Source: Sinotaia quadrata (lineage: Eukaryota > Mollusca > Gastropoda > Architaenioglossa > Viviparidae). From it: a stretch of 64,000 nt of DNA. The position numbers and the translations under genes are program-made. The notes below the pieces were generated by a model. The model was not told the DNA's origin, did no database searches, and was given only the letters and a program-made list of their open reading frames with translations. Location of the stretch: NCBI GenBank assembly GCA_028829895.1, contig CM054181.1:44570759-44634758 (forward strand), written 5' to 3'. Positions 20,065 through 42,612 of the stretch are shown one piece after another; position 1 is the first letter of the stretch, and each line of letters starts with the position of its first letter.

Positions 20065-20620
20065 TTTTAATAATTGCATCACACTTATACTTAATTATAT
20101 ACATTTTCACTCAGTTTGAACGTAAATTTTTCTCTCATCACTCTATAGGTACGTTTGCAAAGCGTACTTGCGCGCGCACACAATCAAAACGTCATACACA
20201 ACATTACGTACGAAATAGCCATCAGCTCTAATAGAAAATCTCTTTTATATATATATAAAATAATTTATAAAAAGAGAAGAATTATCAATGCTAATTACAA
20301 AATACCAAAGACATAACTAATATGATTATATCACTAAATATTTATCTAAATATAATCTAAAATCTAAATTTACAAATAAACGTGTATCTACTTTTTGTAC
20401 GAAAATGTATGACGCGATAAACACTTCTAACTGTACATATTGATTAATATATATATATATATATATTAATTGTTATGTATGAATTCCAGAGTCTGTCCTT
20501 GTATATGTTTGTTTGGAAGTCTTTGACTGGTTCTGATATGTACATATTATTGTATCGACACAATCATTACTTGCCTATAAGTCCATGTTCTTAACTGTAA
20601 AAGAGAAAAATGCACATCAG
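20065..20620 (+). repeat. Duplicated 0.5-kb segment, copy 2
   Basis: Counterpart of 16740-17330, about 3.3 kb further on in the same orientation. It is followed by only about two units (to about 20710) of the minisatellite that has about ten units after copy 1. Confidence 0.8.
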
Positions 20621-20709
20621 TAAGAGTTCCACAATGAAGAAGCGTTAAAGAGTGGACAGCAGAATAAATCAATGACAGATGTGTTAAAGTATGGATGGCA
20701 AGATAAGCC

Positions 20710-21450
20710 AATTATTGATCCTAGACTACATGTCAGGTGATCTTAAGCTATGTATTTGTAAAGTTACAACTACACAGCTTCAGTCATGTTATAAACAAAC
20801 TCTGCCAAAGTACTTTTAGAGTTCACTCAGAAACATTCTGTGTTCTCTTATAATCTCACTCATATGAATGAACCAAATAACTACTTCAGTGCCATAGGAC
20901 TCAATCAGACATTCTCTTATGACACCACATGGTCATAATTATGAACTTTAATATTATATATATAAACACTAATTGTAACTGTTGAACTCTATGCTATGTT
21001 GTCCTATGTTATTTCTTGTTGAAAACAAATATTGTTGATTCATAGACCACTCATGTTTGCGTGACTCATTTACTTGTTAAATGCTGTAGTCTTTCACCTG
21101 TATTTACTTACTATCCTGCCTGTATGTATTGGATGGGGGGTCGAGCTGTCTTCCAGAACAATCACTCTTCTATTCTACATTATGTATCTTCCATCTTTCT
21201 AAAACGTGTGGCCAGCCAGAAAGTGTGTTTTGGGGATTAGCCTAAGGTTACAGGTGGCCCGAAGGTGTTGTAGAATTAGCATCTTGCCCATCTCCCAGCA
21301 GAACGTCACATACGTCACACTCAGAATCTGCCTCACCTCAATTGTCACATATGAAAACGCTGTGTACCTTTTTTAAATCCAAGACTAATTATTAAAATTT
21401 GCTTAACTAGAAACTGCCCCATGAGTCTGTATCTAAAGCTGGACAGTAAC
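20710..21450. other. Spacer, no gene seen
   Basis: Non-repetitive AT-rich sequence. No exon, RNA gene or element recognised. Confidence 0.5.
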
Positions 21451-21454
21451 TGAT

Positions 21455-21527
21455 GATGGTGGTGGTGGTGGTGGTGGTGGTGATGATGATGATAGTTGTG
21501 ATGATGATGATGATGATGATGATGATG
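21455..21527. repeat. (GGT)n/(GAT)n compound microsatellite
   Basis: GGT repeats passing into GAT repeats with one interruption. Confidence 0.9.
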
Positions 21528-21974
21528 CGTTGCTCTTCAACTGTCTTCCAACTTGAACTGCTTATATGATTCCTAGCAAATGACGAGTAGAATTACTGTC
21601 ACTTCTGTCATATGAGTATTTAAGTAGAGTTCTTGTAACTGGTATCATATATGTGTTAAAGTAAATTGTATCATATAAGTGTTACAGTAACTTGTATCAT
21701 GAATGTATATCCTAGCACATGACAAGAAGCGTTTTATGTCACCTCTGTCACAGGTATGTTACCTATATATATATTCTATTTAAATGATAGTATTTAAGAG
21801 GTGAAAGAGGTGAGTAAATATTATTTTTATAATTATGTTTACATTCCGTTCAATCTCCGATCTGATATTTGACTTTGTGACTTGCATTTTAAATGTTTTT
21901 CTATTTATAGTTAGTGGGCGTTTCTTGAACCTTCCGGTTTGTCCCTGTAGTTTATCTTCCTGAAAACGTCTCCT

Positions 21975-22165
21975 GTCTTTTTCCTATCTGCATGGTTTTC
22001 GTGGAAAAACGGGTTTCTCCGCACCATACATTTTTCCTTTAACCCGAATCGCTCTTATCTATAGACAGCGTTATGTTCTAAAAAAATCGATCACCGTAAA
22101 CTGCTTTCTGCGCACTTGCACGAGCTGGAGTTTGCGTGCACTGAACAGTAATGAACATCATTTGC
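21975..22165 (+). promoter_or_regulatory. Candidate upstream/promoter block of gene 2
   Basis: Paralogous counterpart of 2885-3075, 3.1 kb before the gene 2 coding start. It is followed within about 25 bp by an ISRE-like motif at 22189-22198 and, further on, by a plausible splice donor (AAG|GTAAAT) after 22476, which could close a non-coding first exon. This role is inferred; only the resemblance between the two blocks is seen. Confidence 0.42.
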
Positions 22166-22188
22166 AATCAAAACAAAGTCAGTTGAAC

Positions 22189-22198
22189 GAAAGTGAAA
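22189..22198 (+). promoter_or_regulatory. ISRE/IRF-like motif GAAAGTGAAA
   Basis: Exact match to the GAAANNGAAA core bound by IRF-family factors, which drive OAS genes in vertebrates. It sits next to the block shared by the gene 1 and gene 2 upstream regions. A match of eight fixed bases is expected a few times by chance in 64 kb; other matches at 797-806 and near 33257 show this. Only the position makes it interesting. Confidence 0.35.
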
Positions 22199-23154
22199 GT
22201 GCAAGGTCTGTGGGGGAGTGGGGGCCTGAAATTTTTAATTGGAGGCGTTCTTCGTGGGATTATATAGTGGTGTCTATTTTCATTTTTATATCAGCGTCAA
22301 ACAGTTGTGGTCTTCGATATTTCACCTTTTTAGCCGACACATTCAGTTCAGAGAGGACGGTTATTATTATTAAGTGGCTGACACATATCGAAGCCCTTAC
22401 TTGCAATCGTCGTGGCGTGTGGAGAACCAAATACTGACAGACGAAACTTTAGGATACGTATTTCAGTAAATACAAGGTAAATTATTTTTTTCTTTCTCTG
22501 CATTTACTCATTCTTGTAATAAAGGTGCGCAAGTAACACATACACGCATATGTATATATGAGTGCATACACACACGCACGCATAATTAACAGTATGCATC
22601 TTATTTAGTATTTATTAGTATTATTTATTTTAAATAAATTGTATTAAGAGTCTTGGCAATATGTAAATTGAACGCGGCACATTTTCTGATAGGATGCTCC
22701 GTTTTCAAAATTTAAATGTATAATCATTCTAACGTTTTGGCTTCAATCAATGAAAGTGTATTTCTAAATAGGAATTTCCGTAACTGTCCAGTGAGGATGG
22801 TTTCAAACAGACATGTACAATACAGAAATAGTTGGTTAATCACGATTACATATTCTTTGATAAGAAATAAATTGAAACGCACAGAATTTTCAAACCCAAC
22901 ATAACGAAAGGAATGATAAATATGTTTCTAGCATTATCACTGATTCAAAACAAAAATGTATAATTAACATTACTGATAACCGACTTTCATATAAAATAAA
23001 TTTGCCAGTCGATCATATGCCGTGCTTGCAATCAGTTGTTTTTAAACCAATAATTAACTTTAACTCTTCTACTTCTTCGGACTTAACACAAGCAGAAAGA
23101 CCGCACAATCTGCCAAGAATTGAAATCATGTGATGTCATCTCTTTTGTTCAGTG

Positions 23155-23335
23155 AGTGTGATATTTCAAATGCCACGTAATGTTCACCTTTCGTTTGATA
23201 ATATTTTATTTCCACGTAATACTCACCTTCCCTTTGATAACATGTTATTTCCATGTAATGCTCACCCTTCGTTCGATAACATTTTGTTTCCTCGTAATAC
23301 TCACCTTTCGTTTGATAACATTTTTGCTCAGAGTA
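23155..23335. repeat. Minisatellite, about 39-bp unit, left half of an interrupted array
   Basis: Units contain TCACCTTTCGTTTGATAACA and TTATTTCCACGTAATG. The same unit resumes at 25000-25135, on the far side of the element at 23330-24993. Confidence 0.85.
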
Positions 23336-24993
23336 AATTTGTGTATCCCTATTTTAAAACTTAATTGTTGCATAGATTGTTAAATTGTCCAAGTGACCCG
23401 ACATTGGGCACTCCTTGTGATGATATTTTTGAGTTGGAGTAAACAACTCGAGTTTAGAATAGACTAGAAAATTGTTGATGCAATCCAAACCAGTTTCAAC
23501 TGAATGAGTAGTTTATCTGACTAATAATCTCACATTTGTTCATAACAATTTTATCCAATAGGGATGGACCATAAGTTTCTTTGTTAAAGACGTGGTCTAT
23601 ACTAATCACTTTGAATTTGAACATAATTCGAGATCAGTCATAAAGGCGATCACTAGCCGCTAGCTTATGGTAAGTTACTGAGTGATAAAAAAAGAATGGA
23701 CTTAGAATAGTTCGTACATGTTTGCTCTTGATCTAGGCTTTGAATTGGAGAATGCTAATGTAATTGAACCATTATTTCTATGTTCACTAAATTTGATTAC
23801 ATTGTACATTATACTTGTAAATTTTGATCGATACTATATGTCTTATGCTGCGTTTGTATCCGGCTAACGAAATTGTTCCAGGATTTGTAAGTTGAGAATG
23901 TTTGCAAGAGAGAAAGGAGTTTAGAGATGAAATATGCCTGAAATTTAGTGCTGCCTTAATTTGACTTTTGCAGAGTAGAGCAAGCCTTTTGTTTTTCTTT
24001 TGTCTCGTCATGCTACTGCTACTGTACTCTACTTGATTACATTGGTGTGTGCACCCAGCATTGTCATCAAATTTAGCAGGAAAACGTGTTGCTATAAGTT
24101 GATTCCTCTGAATTCCATTTGAGAGCCAATATGATGGAAATGGTGGCTTGCGTTTGGTCTTGAGAATTAATGAAGATTATTTTGAATGTTCCTTTGGTGT
24201 GTTGAGTACAAGCACATGGACATTTAAGAACATTCCTCCTGATGTGCTTGATATGCATGTGAAATTCATTACAGTGTGCTGGGAGAGTGTATCAAAGATT
24301 CTGGAACAGTTATGTAATGTGCCTCTAGAAGGGACATATGCAGGACCTCGCCTAAATAAGAAAGAAAGTGATTGGCTGCAAACCGTGTGATTGTCAACAC
24401 ACGCTGACGACTGTCGCCATCTTTCAAAAAGGTTATGTAAATTGACTTTCATTATTTCTCTGAATCTTACTCTCATTTCCGTGATGATAACCATGAACTT
24501 GATTATGTATTTATGTTAATTGACTGCTTAACTCTATACTAGGATAAACTAAATGATTGTCCAACGTTAAATGAACATTGTTGTGAAGGGATGTAAGTGT
24601 CAATGCTCTTTTGATTACATTCATATGTTGTATATTTGATTGTTGATTTAATAAATTTATTGACATTATTATACATATTGATACTATATGTTGGAGGAGA
24701 AAGTGGGTGGTTGTGGGCTTGTTAATTATAGATTAAAAGGCGGATTATCTTCTCCTTTCTTAAGAAGTTTTCCACCTACAGAAAAATTGTGTGATGGTAA
24801 ATGTTTGTCTTTAATGTTGTGAAAGAGAGGAAATGTTCAACGCACCCGCATATCTGCCAAGTGAGAGAGATGAGTGGTGTCTTCTGGAAAAGTATTAATA
24901 ACATAAATTAAGATTCTCATCACTTGTAATTAGCTATGGGTGATTAATAAATAATAATAATAATAATAATAACCATTAACTCGGTGGCGGGTT
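23330..24993 (+). mobile_element. Inverted-repeat-ended dispersed element, about 1.66 kb, inserted in a minisatellite
   Basis: Both ends match the element at 57673-59328, in the opposite orientation and at nearly the same length. The 5' part matches that copy around GGGCACTCCTTGTGATG and GAGTAAACAACTCGAG. The 3' part matches around AATAAATTTATTG, AAGTTTTCCACCTAC and AAGTGAGAGAGATGAG. Its flanks are two halves of one minisatellite that rejoin in phase when the element is removed, with ATTTT at both junctions as a possible target-site duplication. Its terminal bases are degraded relative to the TGTGACA/TGTCACA ends of the 57.7 kb copy. The middle holds a 93-codon open stretch. A non-autonomous DNA transposon is the likely class; this is inferred. 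Confidence 0.75.
24112..24390 (+). other. Open stretch of about 93 codons inside the dispersed element
   Basis: Runs from a stop at 24109 to a TGA at 24388, with residues such as INEDYFECSFGVLS and NKKESDWLQTV. Residue use is more protein-like than that of nearby spurious frames. There is no in-frame ATG near its beginning. The corresponding interior of the 57.7 kb copy looks unrelated. It may be a captured or remnant exon; I do not recognise it. Confidence 0.25.
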
Positions 24994-24999
24994 ACAATT

Positions 25000-25135
25000 T
25001 TATTTCAATGTAATGCTCATCTTTCATTTAATAAAATATTATTTCCACTTAATGCTCACTTTTCATTTGATAACAATTTATTTCCACATAATGCTCATCT
25101 TTTGTTTGATAACAATTTATTTCCATGGTAATTTT
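25000..25135. repeat. Minisatellite, about 39-bp unit, right half of the interrupted array
   Basis: Three to four units with AATGCTCATCTTTCATTTGA and AATTTATTTCCA, the same family and phase as 23155-23335. It ends about 115 bp before the gene 2 start codon. Confidence 0.85.
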
Positions 25136-25251
25136 AATTTGTGGAACAGTAGTTGTAAACAAAAATTATCAAGAAAGTTGCATTTATTTTTTCTGAGCTC
25201 TGCTTTGTACTGTCTATTATTTTTCCTACTTTCTTTCTTTGTCATGTAGAA

Positions 25252-36084
<10,833 letters not shown>

Positions 36085-36325
36085 GGAACTGTCTTTCGAC
36101 TCAGCAGTTTCACCATTAACCCACACCGACTTCTACAGAAAGAAATATATTTCGTGTAGTTTATTCTATTTCACCTAATATAAGTTAATCGGTTGCTTTT
36201 AATTGACTGAATAGTATAAAGTACTTTATCATTTTTGCATACCACGTGATTTGGAATACATATTCTTGTTGTGTAAATTATATTATACATGAGTTGAAAT
36301 GCATATTTTGTATTATATAACTTGT

Positions 36326-36331
36326 ATTAAA
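36326..36331 (+). promoter_or_regulatory. Candidate polyadenylation signal ATTAAA of gene 2
   Basis: ATTAAA about 240 bp after the gene 2 stop codon, in AT-rich sequence. It is the most common variant of the canonical signal and lies at a normal 3' UTR distance. No cleavage site can be confirmed. Confidence 0.4.
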
Positions 36332-36574
36332 GTTTTGAAAATACCGATGAACCCTAACAAAATCTCCAACATAAAGTATATGCTTTAGGTATTTTCCTTA
36401 ATATTTTCTAATTTATCTAATTTACCTACTTTAATTACGCGTAAAGAATATGCTTGATGAAATGTTTTTCTTTCACCATCATTTCACATCTCTGGTTAAT
36501 CCGACGATCTGTAGGGTCTCTCATTTATACATCAGCCATAATGTATGCAACTATCTCTCTCTGTCTAAATGTAT

Positions 36575-37170
36575 GTGGTGTTCCGGTTTCTTTTCTTATT
36601 TCCTCCTTTTTTTCCCCTTAATTCTTTTCTTTATTTCCTCTCATTTTCTTTTTCTGTATTTACTTTCTTTCATTTCTCCTTTACGTTTTTCTTTGATTGT
36701 TATATTTTTTATGTATGTTTTCTTTTTTCCTTGATTTCTTTATTCTTCTTTTGCCGTTTGCATTCTTCTTTTCCTTCTGTTTATCCTTTCAGAAGAGTCC
36801 TTTCCTTTATGCATGTTTCCTTCTTTCATTCATTCTTTATTATTTATTTCATTTTTTACATTTTTCTTTCTATGTTTTCTACTTCTTCCTCATTTTTATT
36901 CTTCCTTTCTCGGCTATTGTTGTAATTTCCTTTTCTCAATTTTTTCTATTACTTTTCTTTCTATCTATTTTCCTTCTTAAATTTTATTTCATCATTTTTA
37001 TTCTATCTGTGCTTCCTTTCGGCTTCGTTTTCTCTTTGATATTTGTATCTGGGATTTTTAAAATTAATAACTTATTTATTTTAGAGAATATAATAATTGT
37101 TTTTGTATTTATTTTTATTTTTTACTTGACTTCATTGATCGCTTTTAATTTTATCTTTCTTTCCCCTCCC
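36575..37170. other. T-rich pyrimidine tract downstream of gene 2
   Basis: About 600 bp dominated by T and C on the plus strand. It yields phenylalanine-rich open frames that are not genes. The remainder of the gene 2 to gene 3 spacer (37200-38270) shows no gene; a diverged direct repeat of about 130 bp lies near 37680-37925. Confidence 0.7.
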
Positions 37171-37682
37171 GTCTTCTAAATTGTACTTGCTTATTCTCGA
37201 TTGATTCGGACCGATTTGATGAATTTTGGTGATCATACCCTGATGTCGCTGTATATTAAACAAAAACTATTTTTCTGGAATCGTGTCTTTTTTCCTTTAA
37301 CAGTACACGAATGCATTTCAGCAGCTTTTAAAAAAAAAATAATAAAACTTCCCACAATTCATGAGAAATGTAGGCCAGAGTTTATCAAAAACTGTTGACC
37401 TTGTGATCAACAACTCTTTGTCTTCACATCTTGGTGCTTTTTTTTTTATCCCCCTTATACCATTTACTCACTTCGTACTTCATTAGTGCGTGGTAATCAC
37501 ACATTCATTCATGCACCCATACACGTTAGACAGAGAGATTAACACAATTCACATCCATTATTATACAGTGCAGTATGTGAAACAGAATACGTGCTTGTAC
37601 CTGTACATGTGAACTCATGCACATTTTATTCGTTCAGCACATAGGTGTGACTTTACGTGTCACACTTGGTCAGACGTAATAG

Positions 37683-37925
37683 GCATGTTTTGTGCTAAAT
37701 TTAGGCTCGTTTCTCTTGACAACACTGAATACTGTGAAAGTAAATAAAAAATAAACTGCAATCGTTACACTCGTGTTCTTAAAATAATCTGAATAGGCAT
37801 GTTTTGTTCTAGATTTACGTTTGTTTCTCTTCACAACACTGACACTTATATGTTCAAATTGAATACTGTGAAAGTAAAATAAAAATAAACTGCAATCGTT
37901 ACATTAGTGTTCTTAAAATATTCTG
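37683..37925. repeat. Two-copy direct repeat in the gene 2-gene 3 spacer
   Basis: GCATGTTTTGTKCTARATTT, a CTCTT-ACAACACTGA stretch and AAATAAACTGCAATCGTTAC appear twice, about 120 bp apart. Confidence 0.75.
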
Positions 37926-38273
37926 ATATTATTTGAAATATTCTGAATTTGGCTATTTGTTTTAGACCATGAATCGTCGTTGTTTATATGCCAACAGAGT
38001 GATGGTCCTTGATTTGTGTTCTCAACATGTAATGTGCACTAATAAATAATGTACGATGACGTTGTAATAAAATATTGTAAAAAGTTTAAGAAACTCTCTC
38101 ATGTCTGTCTATTTGTTTATGCTAAGTGTTTATATATCATTTCTCCTTCTCTCTTTCTCTCTCTTACTCGATCTGTATCTGCCTATCTCTTTCATTCTCA
38201 CTTCTCTTTCTCTTCCTTCCTTCTTTCTATCTTTTAGGTTTTTTCTCTCTCTAACTTTTATACTCTTTTTATA

Positions 38274-38275
<2 letters not shown>

Positions 38276-38325
<50 letters not shown>
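38276..38325. repeat. (CT)n microsatellite
   Basis: Perfect CT run within a wider pyrimidine-rich stretch, about 0.8 kb before gene 3. Confidence 0.95.
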
Positions 38326-38328
<3 letters not shown>

Positions 38329-39152
38329 GTCACATTGTTCGTAATTGCCAAAACTTAACAGTAGAACTTATTATCAATTGAAATATCTACGTCATTTTTG
38401 TTGACGAGAAAATTTACATTATTTTTTTCTTTGTTCCTTTCTTAGTAAAATATAGATCTCGGGTAAATAACGATTATCCTATTGATGACAGGTGACCAAA
38501 CTAGAAAGGTGCATGGAGATTGGTTTAAAAATATATACTTGAAGGGAGTAAATACAGAGTCAAGGAAAAGTAACTCTCGGGTAGAAATCTCCGACAGACG
38601 CCAATAATGACGTGAACGCATGACGTAGACAAATTGTTTGCGTATCAGTTGATGCCTCAGCTGCCAAGGTAGTAGAATGAACACTCCACTCTCTAGAACT
38701 CTTAAACTCTAGATTCTGACAGGTGATTGAGCACACGGGTTGTCGGACGGTGGGGTGCGGTGCTAGCTGGGCTCAATGGCATCTTTGGGTAAACTGAAAT
38801 TTAATCGTTTGATTTTGTACCAGATTTTGCAATAGTGTTAAATTACATCAAAATGGACAATGACTGAAAGCGTTATTCATTTAAATTAATTAAATTATAG
38901 ACAATTGAGAATGTTAATTCTTTGTCATTTATATTTTATGTATTTTTTCCTATTCCTTTTCTTATTCCAATTTTCCTCGTAAATTTTTTTTTTAAGTTGT
39001 AGAATATATTATCGCAGTAAACAAGGAAAGATACATATACATATTGTAAAAGATGTTACTCTGGTTGCACCGAACTGGGATGAAGGAATTCCTGTACAGA
39101 CTTAGCATTCATGTTTGATTCAGATATTTTGCGTTTATTGTATTTTATAGAA

Positions 39153-42100
39153 AAGGCGACGATTTTCAGAGGACAAAAGCTGAGAGGGGAATCCCTGAGC
39201 CAGTACTTCATCAGGGATGTCAGGCCAAAATGGCAGGAAATTACCGGGTCTCATATCATTTTTGCAATTTTGATTGAAATTAAGATCTGTAAAAGATTAT
39301 CGAACTAGTTATCATTCTATTTATTTACTGATTTGTTTGTCTATCTCTCTGTTAGTCTAACTATCTATTACCTGTTTGTCTACCATGGTTGTGAGAATAT
39401 GTATTTATGCCTCTCTGTTTATGTGAGGTATATCTTTACATAAGTCTGTGTGCTTGCGTGCGTGCGTGCGTGCGTGCGTGTGTGTGTGTGTGTGTGTGTG
39501 CTTATGAGAGAGAGAGAGAGAGAGAGAGATAAAGATAAGTGTTTAATATAAAAAAGATGATCTAGATTTAATAAATCATAAGTCAGTGTTTGTTTTGTCA
39601 TGGAAAAAGCCATCACAATTGAGTACCAACAAATTGTTTCATAAACCTACATTTTTGTTTGATAGTTATAGTTTCTACTTGAGTAATCTAATAAATAATT
39701 CTCGATTTTTCATTATTCTAGAGTAAGAATAAATTTGCTTACTTAAACATCAGTAACATGTAAAAGTACTTTTCCAGTCTTAGCTCGCTAATAATTTCAA
39801 CACTTTATCCGACTGAGCAGTTGACATTTTCTAGAAATGAATTGTGTATGGTGTATGTATTTATTGAACATTATTAGTACAACAGGTATTTTTAGGCTAC
39901 TACGAGAAGGCCTCTTTAATTACAAGAAAATGATCATCCTTACACCCATGATTATTTGCACCTCTCGGCTTGCAGGTGACGAACTGGAAGAGTACCCCTT
40001 GCACTCTCCCCAGACCAATCCCTAGTATTTTAATGAACACTATAGAAACAACTCGGACCTGGCATGTGTCCAAAAACACAGAGCAGTGAACACCCTCTAC
40101 GTCTACGAAGACCCATCCCATCTGTCTTGTTAATTATTAAGCCCCCAAACAACTCTAGCCTTTTAACCCAGTAACAGGGTATTAACGAATATAGAAATGG
40201 AATTTATTTTAAAAAATCAATTAAAGTCACACTACACAACAAATCAACATTAATCAAATGCAAATAATGACACGCAATGAAAACACACATAAAATGCACA
40301 AACAAACATATACTTGTAGACAGTTAGTTAAAGTTTCAGGCAAAAAGTTAGTTCAGTCAGTCATGTTCAGACGATATGATCAAGATACATCATAAGATAG
40401 AAAAAGTCAGATAATTTCGGGAAGAAGGGTCAGAATGACAATATGAGCAAAAGTGCTCCACAATTACCAAACAAATATTTCATAAATAAAAATACAGATA
40501 TGGAAAGCAAATATGAAAGAAACCAGTGACAAATAAAGGAAGGATTTGAAATATGTCCTACAGTGAGTATGGCGATGGTTGAGTATAATACACCTGACTG
40601 TGTGCATTAATTTTAATTGGTTTTAAAGTAAGTACTTTTTTAAAAGATATTTTCAATTTCATCTCGAATCAACGCATATTAATGGTGACTCATCAATGTT
40701 TGAACTGAGCCAGATCAACTGAAACAAAAGATACAGTTATAAACTAGCTTAAATCACTAATACAAAAGTAACAGTTAAAACGAGTTAAATCACTAATACA
40801 AAAGTAACAGTTACAAACTAGCTTAAATCACTAATAGAAAAGTAACAATTACAAACATGCTTAAATCACTTATACTACAATAACAGTTACAAGCTCACTT
40901 AAATCATTAATACAAAAGTAACACAAACTAGCTTAAATCACTAATACAACAATAACAGTTACAAACATGTTTTAACCGCTAATGTAAAAGTAGCACTTAC
41001 AATCTAGCTTAAACCACTGATGCAAAAGTAACAGTTACAATCTAACACTTAGACAAGTGTTGAAATCATTTTACCTAATTATTAAATTTCTATGCAAATA
41101 ATAATATTAACATCTCTTTTTTAAATCACAGCTAATTATTAAATTCATCTGCAAATAATAACATAAACATCTCTTTTTGAATCATAGCTACACCATTGAC
41201 ATTGAAGATTTCATCCATTACTTGCAATTCTACCATCCTCTACCACCACCATACACGGTCGACATGGTTCTTAAGGTAATACTGTACACTTTAAGACAGT
41301 TATACAAGATTACTTGCAATTCTACCATCCTCTACCACCACTGTACACGGTCGACATGGTTCTTAAGGTAATACTATACACTTTAAGACAGTTATACAAA
41401 ATTGCTTGCAATTCTACCATCCTCTACCACCACCATACACGGTCGACATGGTTCTTAAGGTAATACATTACAAAATTATAAATTTTACTTGACAGTAAAA
41501 CTTAAAATTAAATTAAATAAAATCAAAATAATTATTCTCAGTTTAGTTTACAATTAATGGGAAGGTATGCAAAAGGCGCCTCAGAGAAAGAAATTGTCAG
41601 TGAAAGCCCACATTGTGGTGATGGTTGCGTTGTATCCTTCCATTCCACAGCTTTCATGGGCCTTTCATTGTACCAAACTCGGACCTGGTTAACTCTGGAG
41701 GGACTTGGTTTCCATCATTACATTGCAAGGTCCCGACCACTATATGTTCACTATCGAAACCCCTAAAGTAGGGTGGGTCACATATCTTCAGAGATAGATA
41801 TAATTATCATCACTTTAATCTATTTTTTTCTTAAGTGAATTTCCTTATAGGATAAATATTGACGCTGATTTTTTCTGCAACATTATATGTAAGTGTAATG
41901 AAACTGTATGAATCTATTAACTCTTATTTGAGGTATTATTTATTTAATATTATTTTTAATATTATTAGTCTGTATGTTTCTTGAATCGGCTAGCAACAGA
42001 GTAACTTTAATTCCGAGGTGAACTTTGCCTTTGAATGCACTTCTGCAGGCTGGGTCGCTTGGTAACGGAACATCTTTCAGTGGTAACGGTGACATCGATC

Positions 42101-42579
42101 TTATCGTCTACATTAATGGACTCAACAGCATCGACGACCTAATTAATCATCGGCAAGAACTGCTTGAAAGTTTGAAAACATGCGTTCAGAGTTATGGGCC
42201 TTGGCAGGGCCACCTCCAGATTAAGGACGTAACAAAGTTTGCAGTTCGTTGCACAATGAATGGGAGTAAAATTGACCTTCTTCCCGCGTACAACTTACTC
42301 AAAAGTCAGTAAACACAAATGGTGAATGCGAAGATATTTACAACTACTACTATGACAACGACTGTGTTGTCTTTTGCATCGTAATTTGTGCATAGTGAAT
42401 GCTATTACTTCAAAACGAATTTTAAAATAGAATTCTGTGAAGTAGGGAATTTGTTTTTCTCAGCTGGGAATAGTTTAGTTACGTGTAGATAATATCAATA
42501 CTAGCGTCATTTAATATGCGCAGCTAATATTTATACACTCCTCTCTCTCTCTCTCTCTTCTCTTCTCTCTCCTCTCTCT

Positions 42580-42612
<33 letters not shown>

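Noticed and set aside
22132..22437. 101-codon frame near the possible first exon of gene 2
   Set aside because: It begins at a non-ATG codon and shows no protein features; the region is more likely promoter and 5' UTR.
36450..37179. Phenylalanine-rich frames of 94 to 160 codons downstream of gene 2, resembling membrane proteins
   Set aside because: The T/C-rich composition alone makes hydrophobic codons in all three frames; no conserved pattern.
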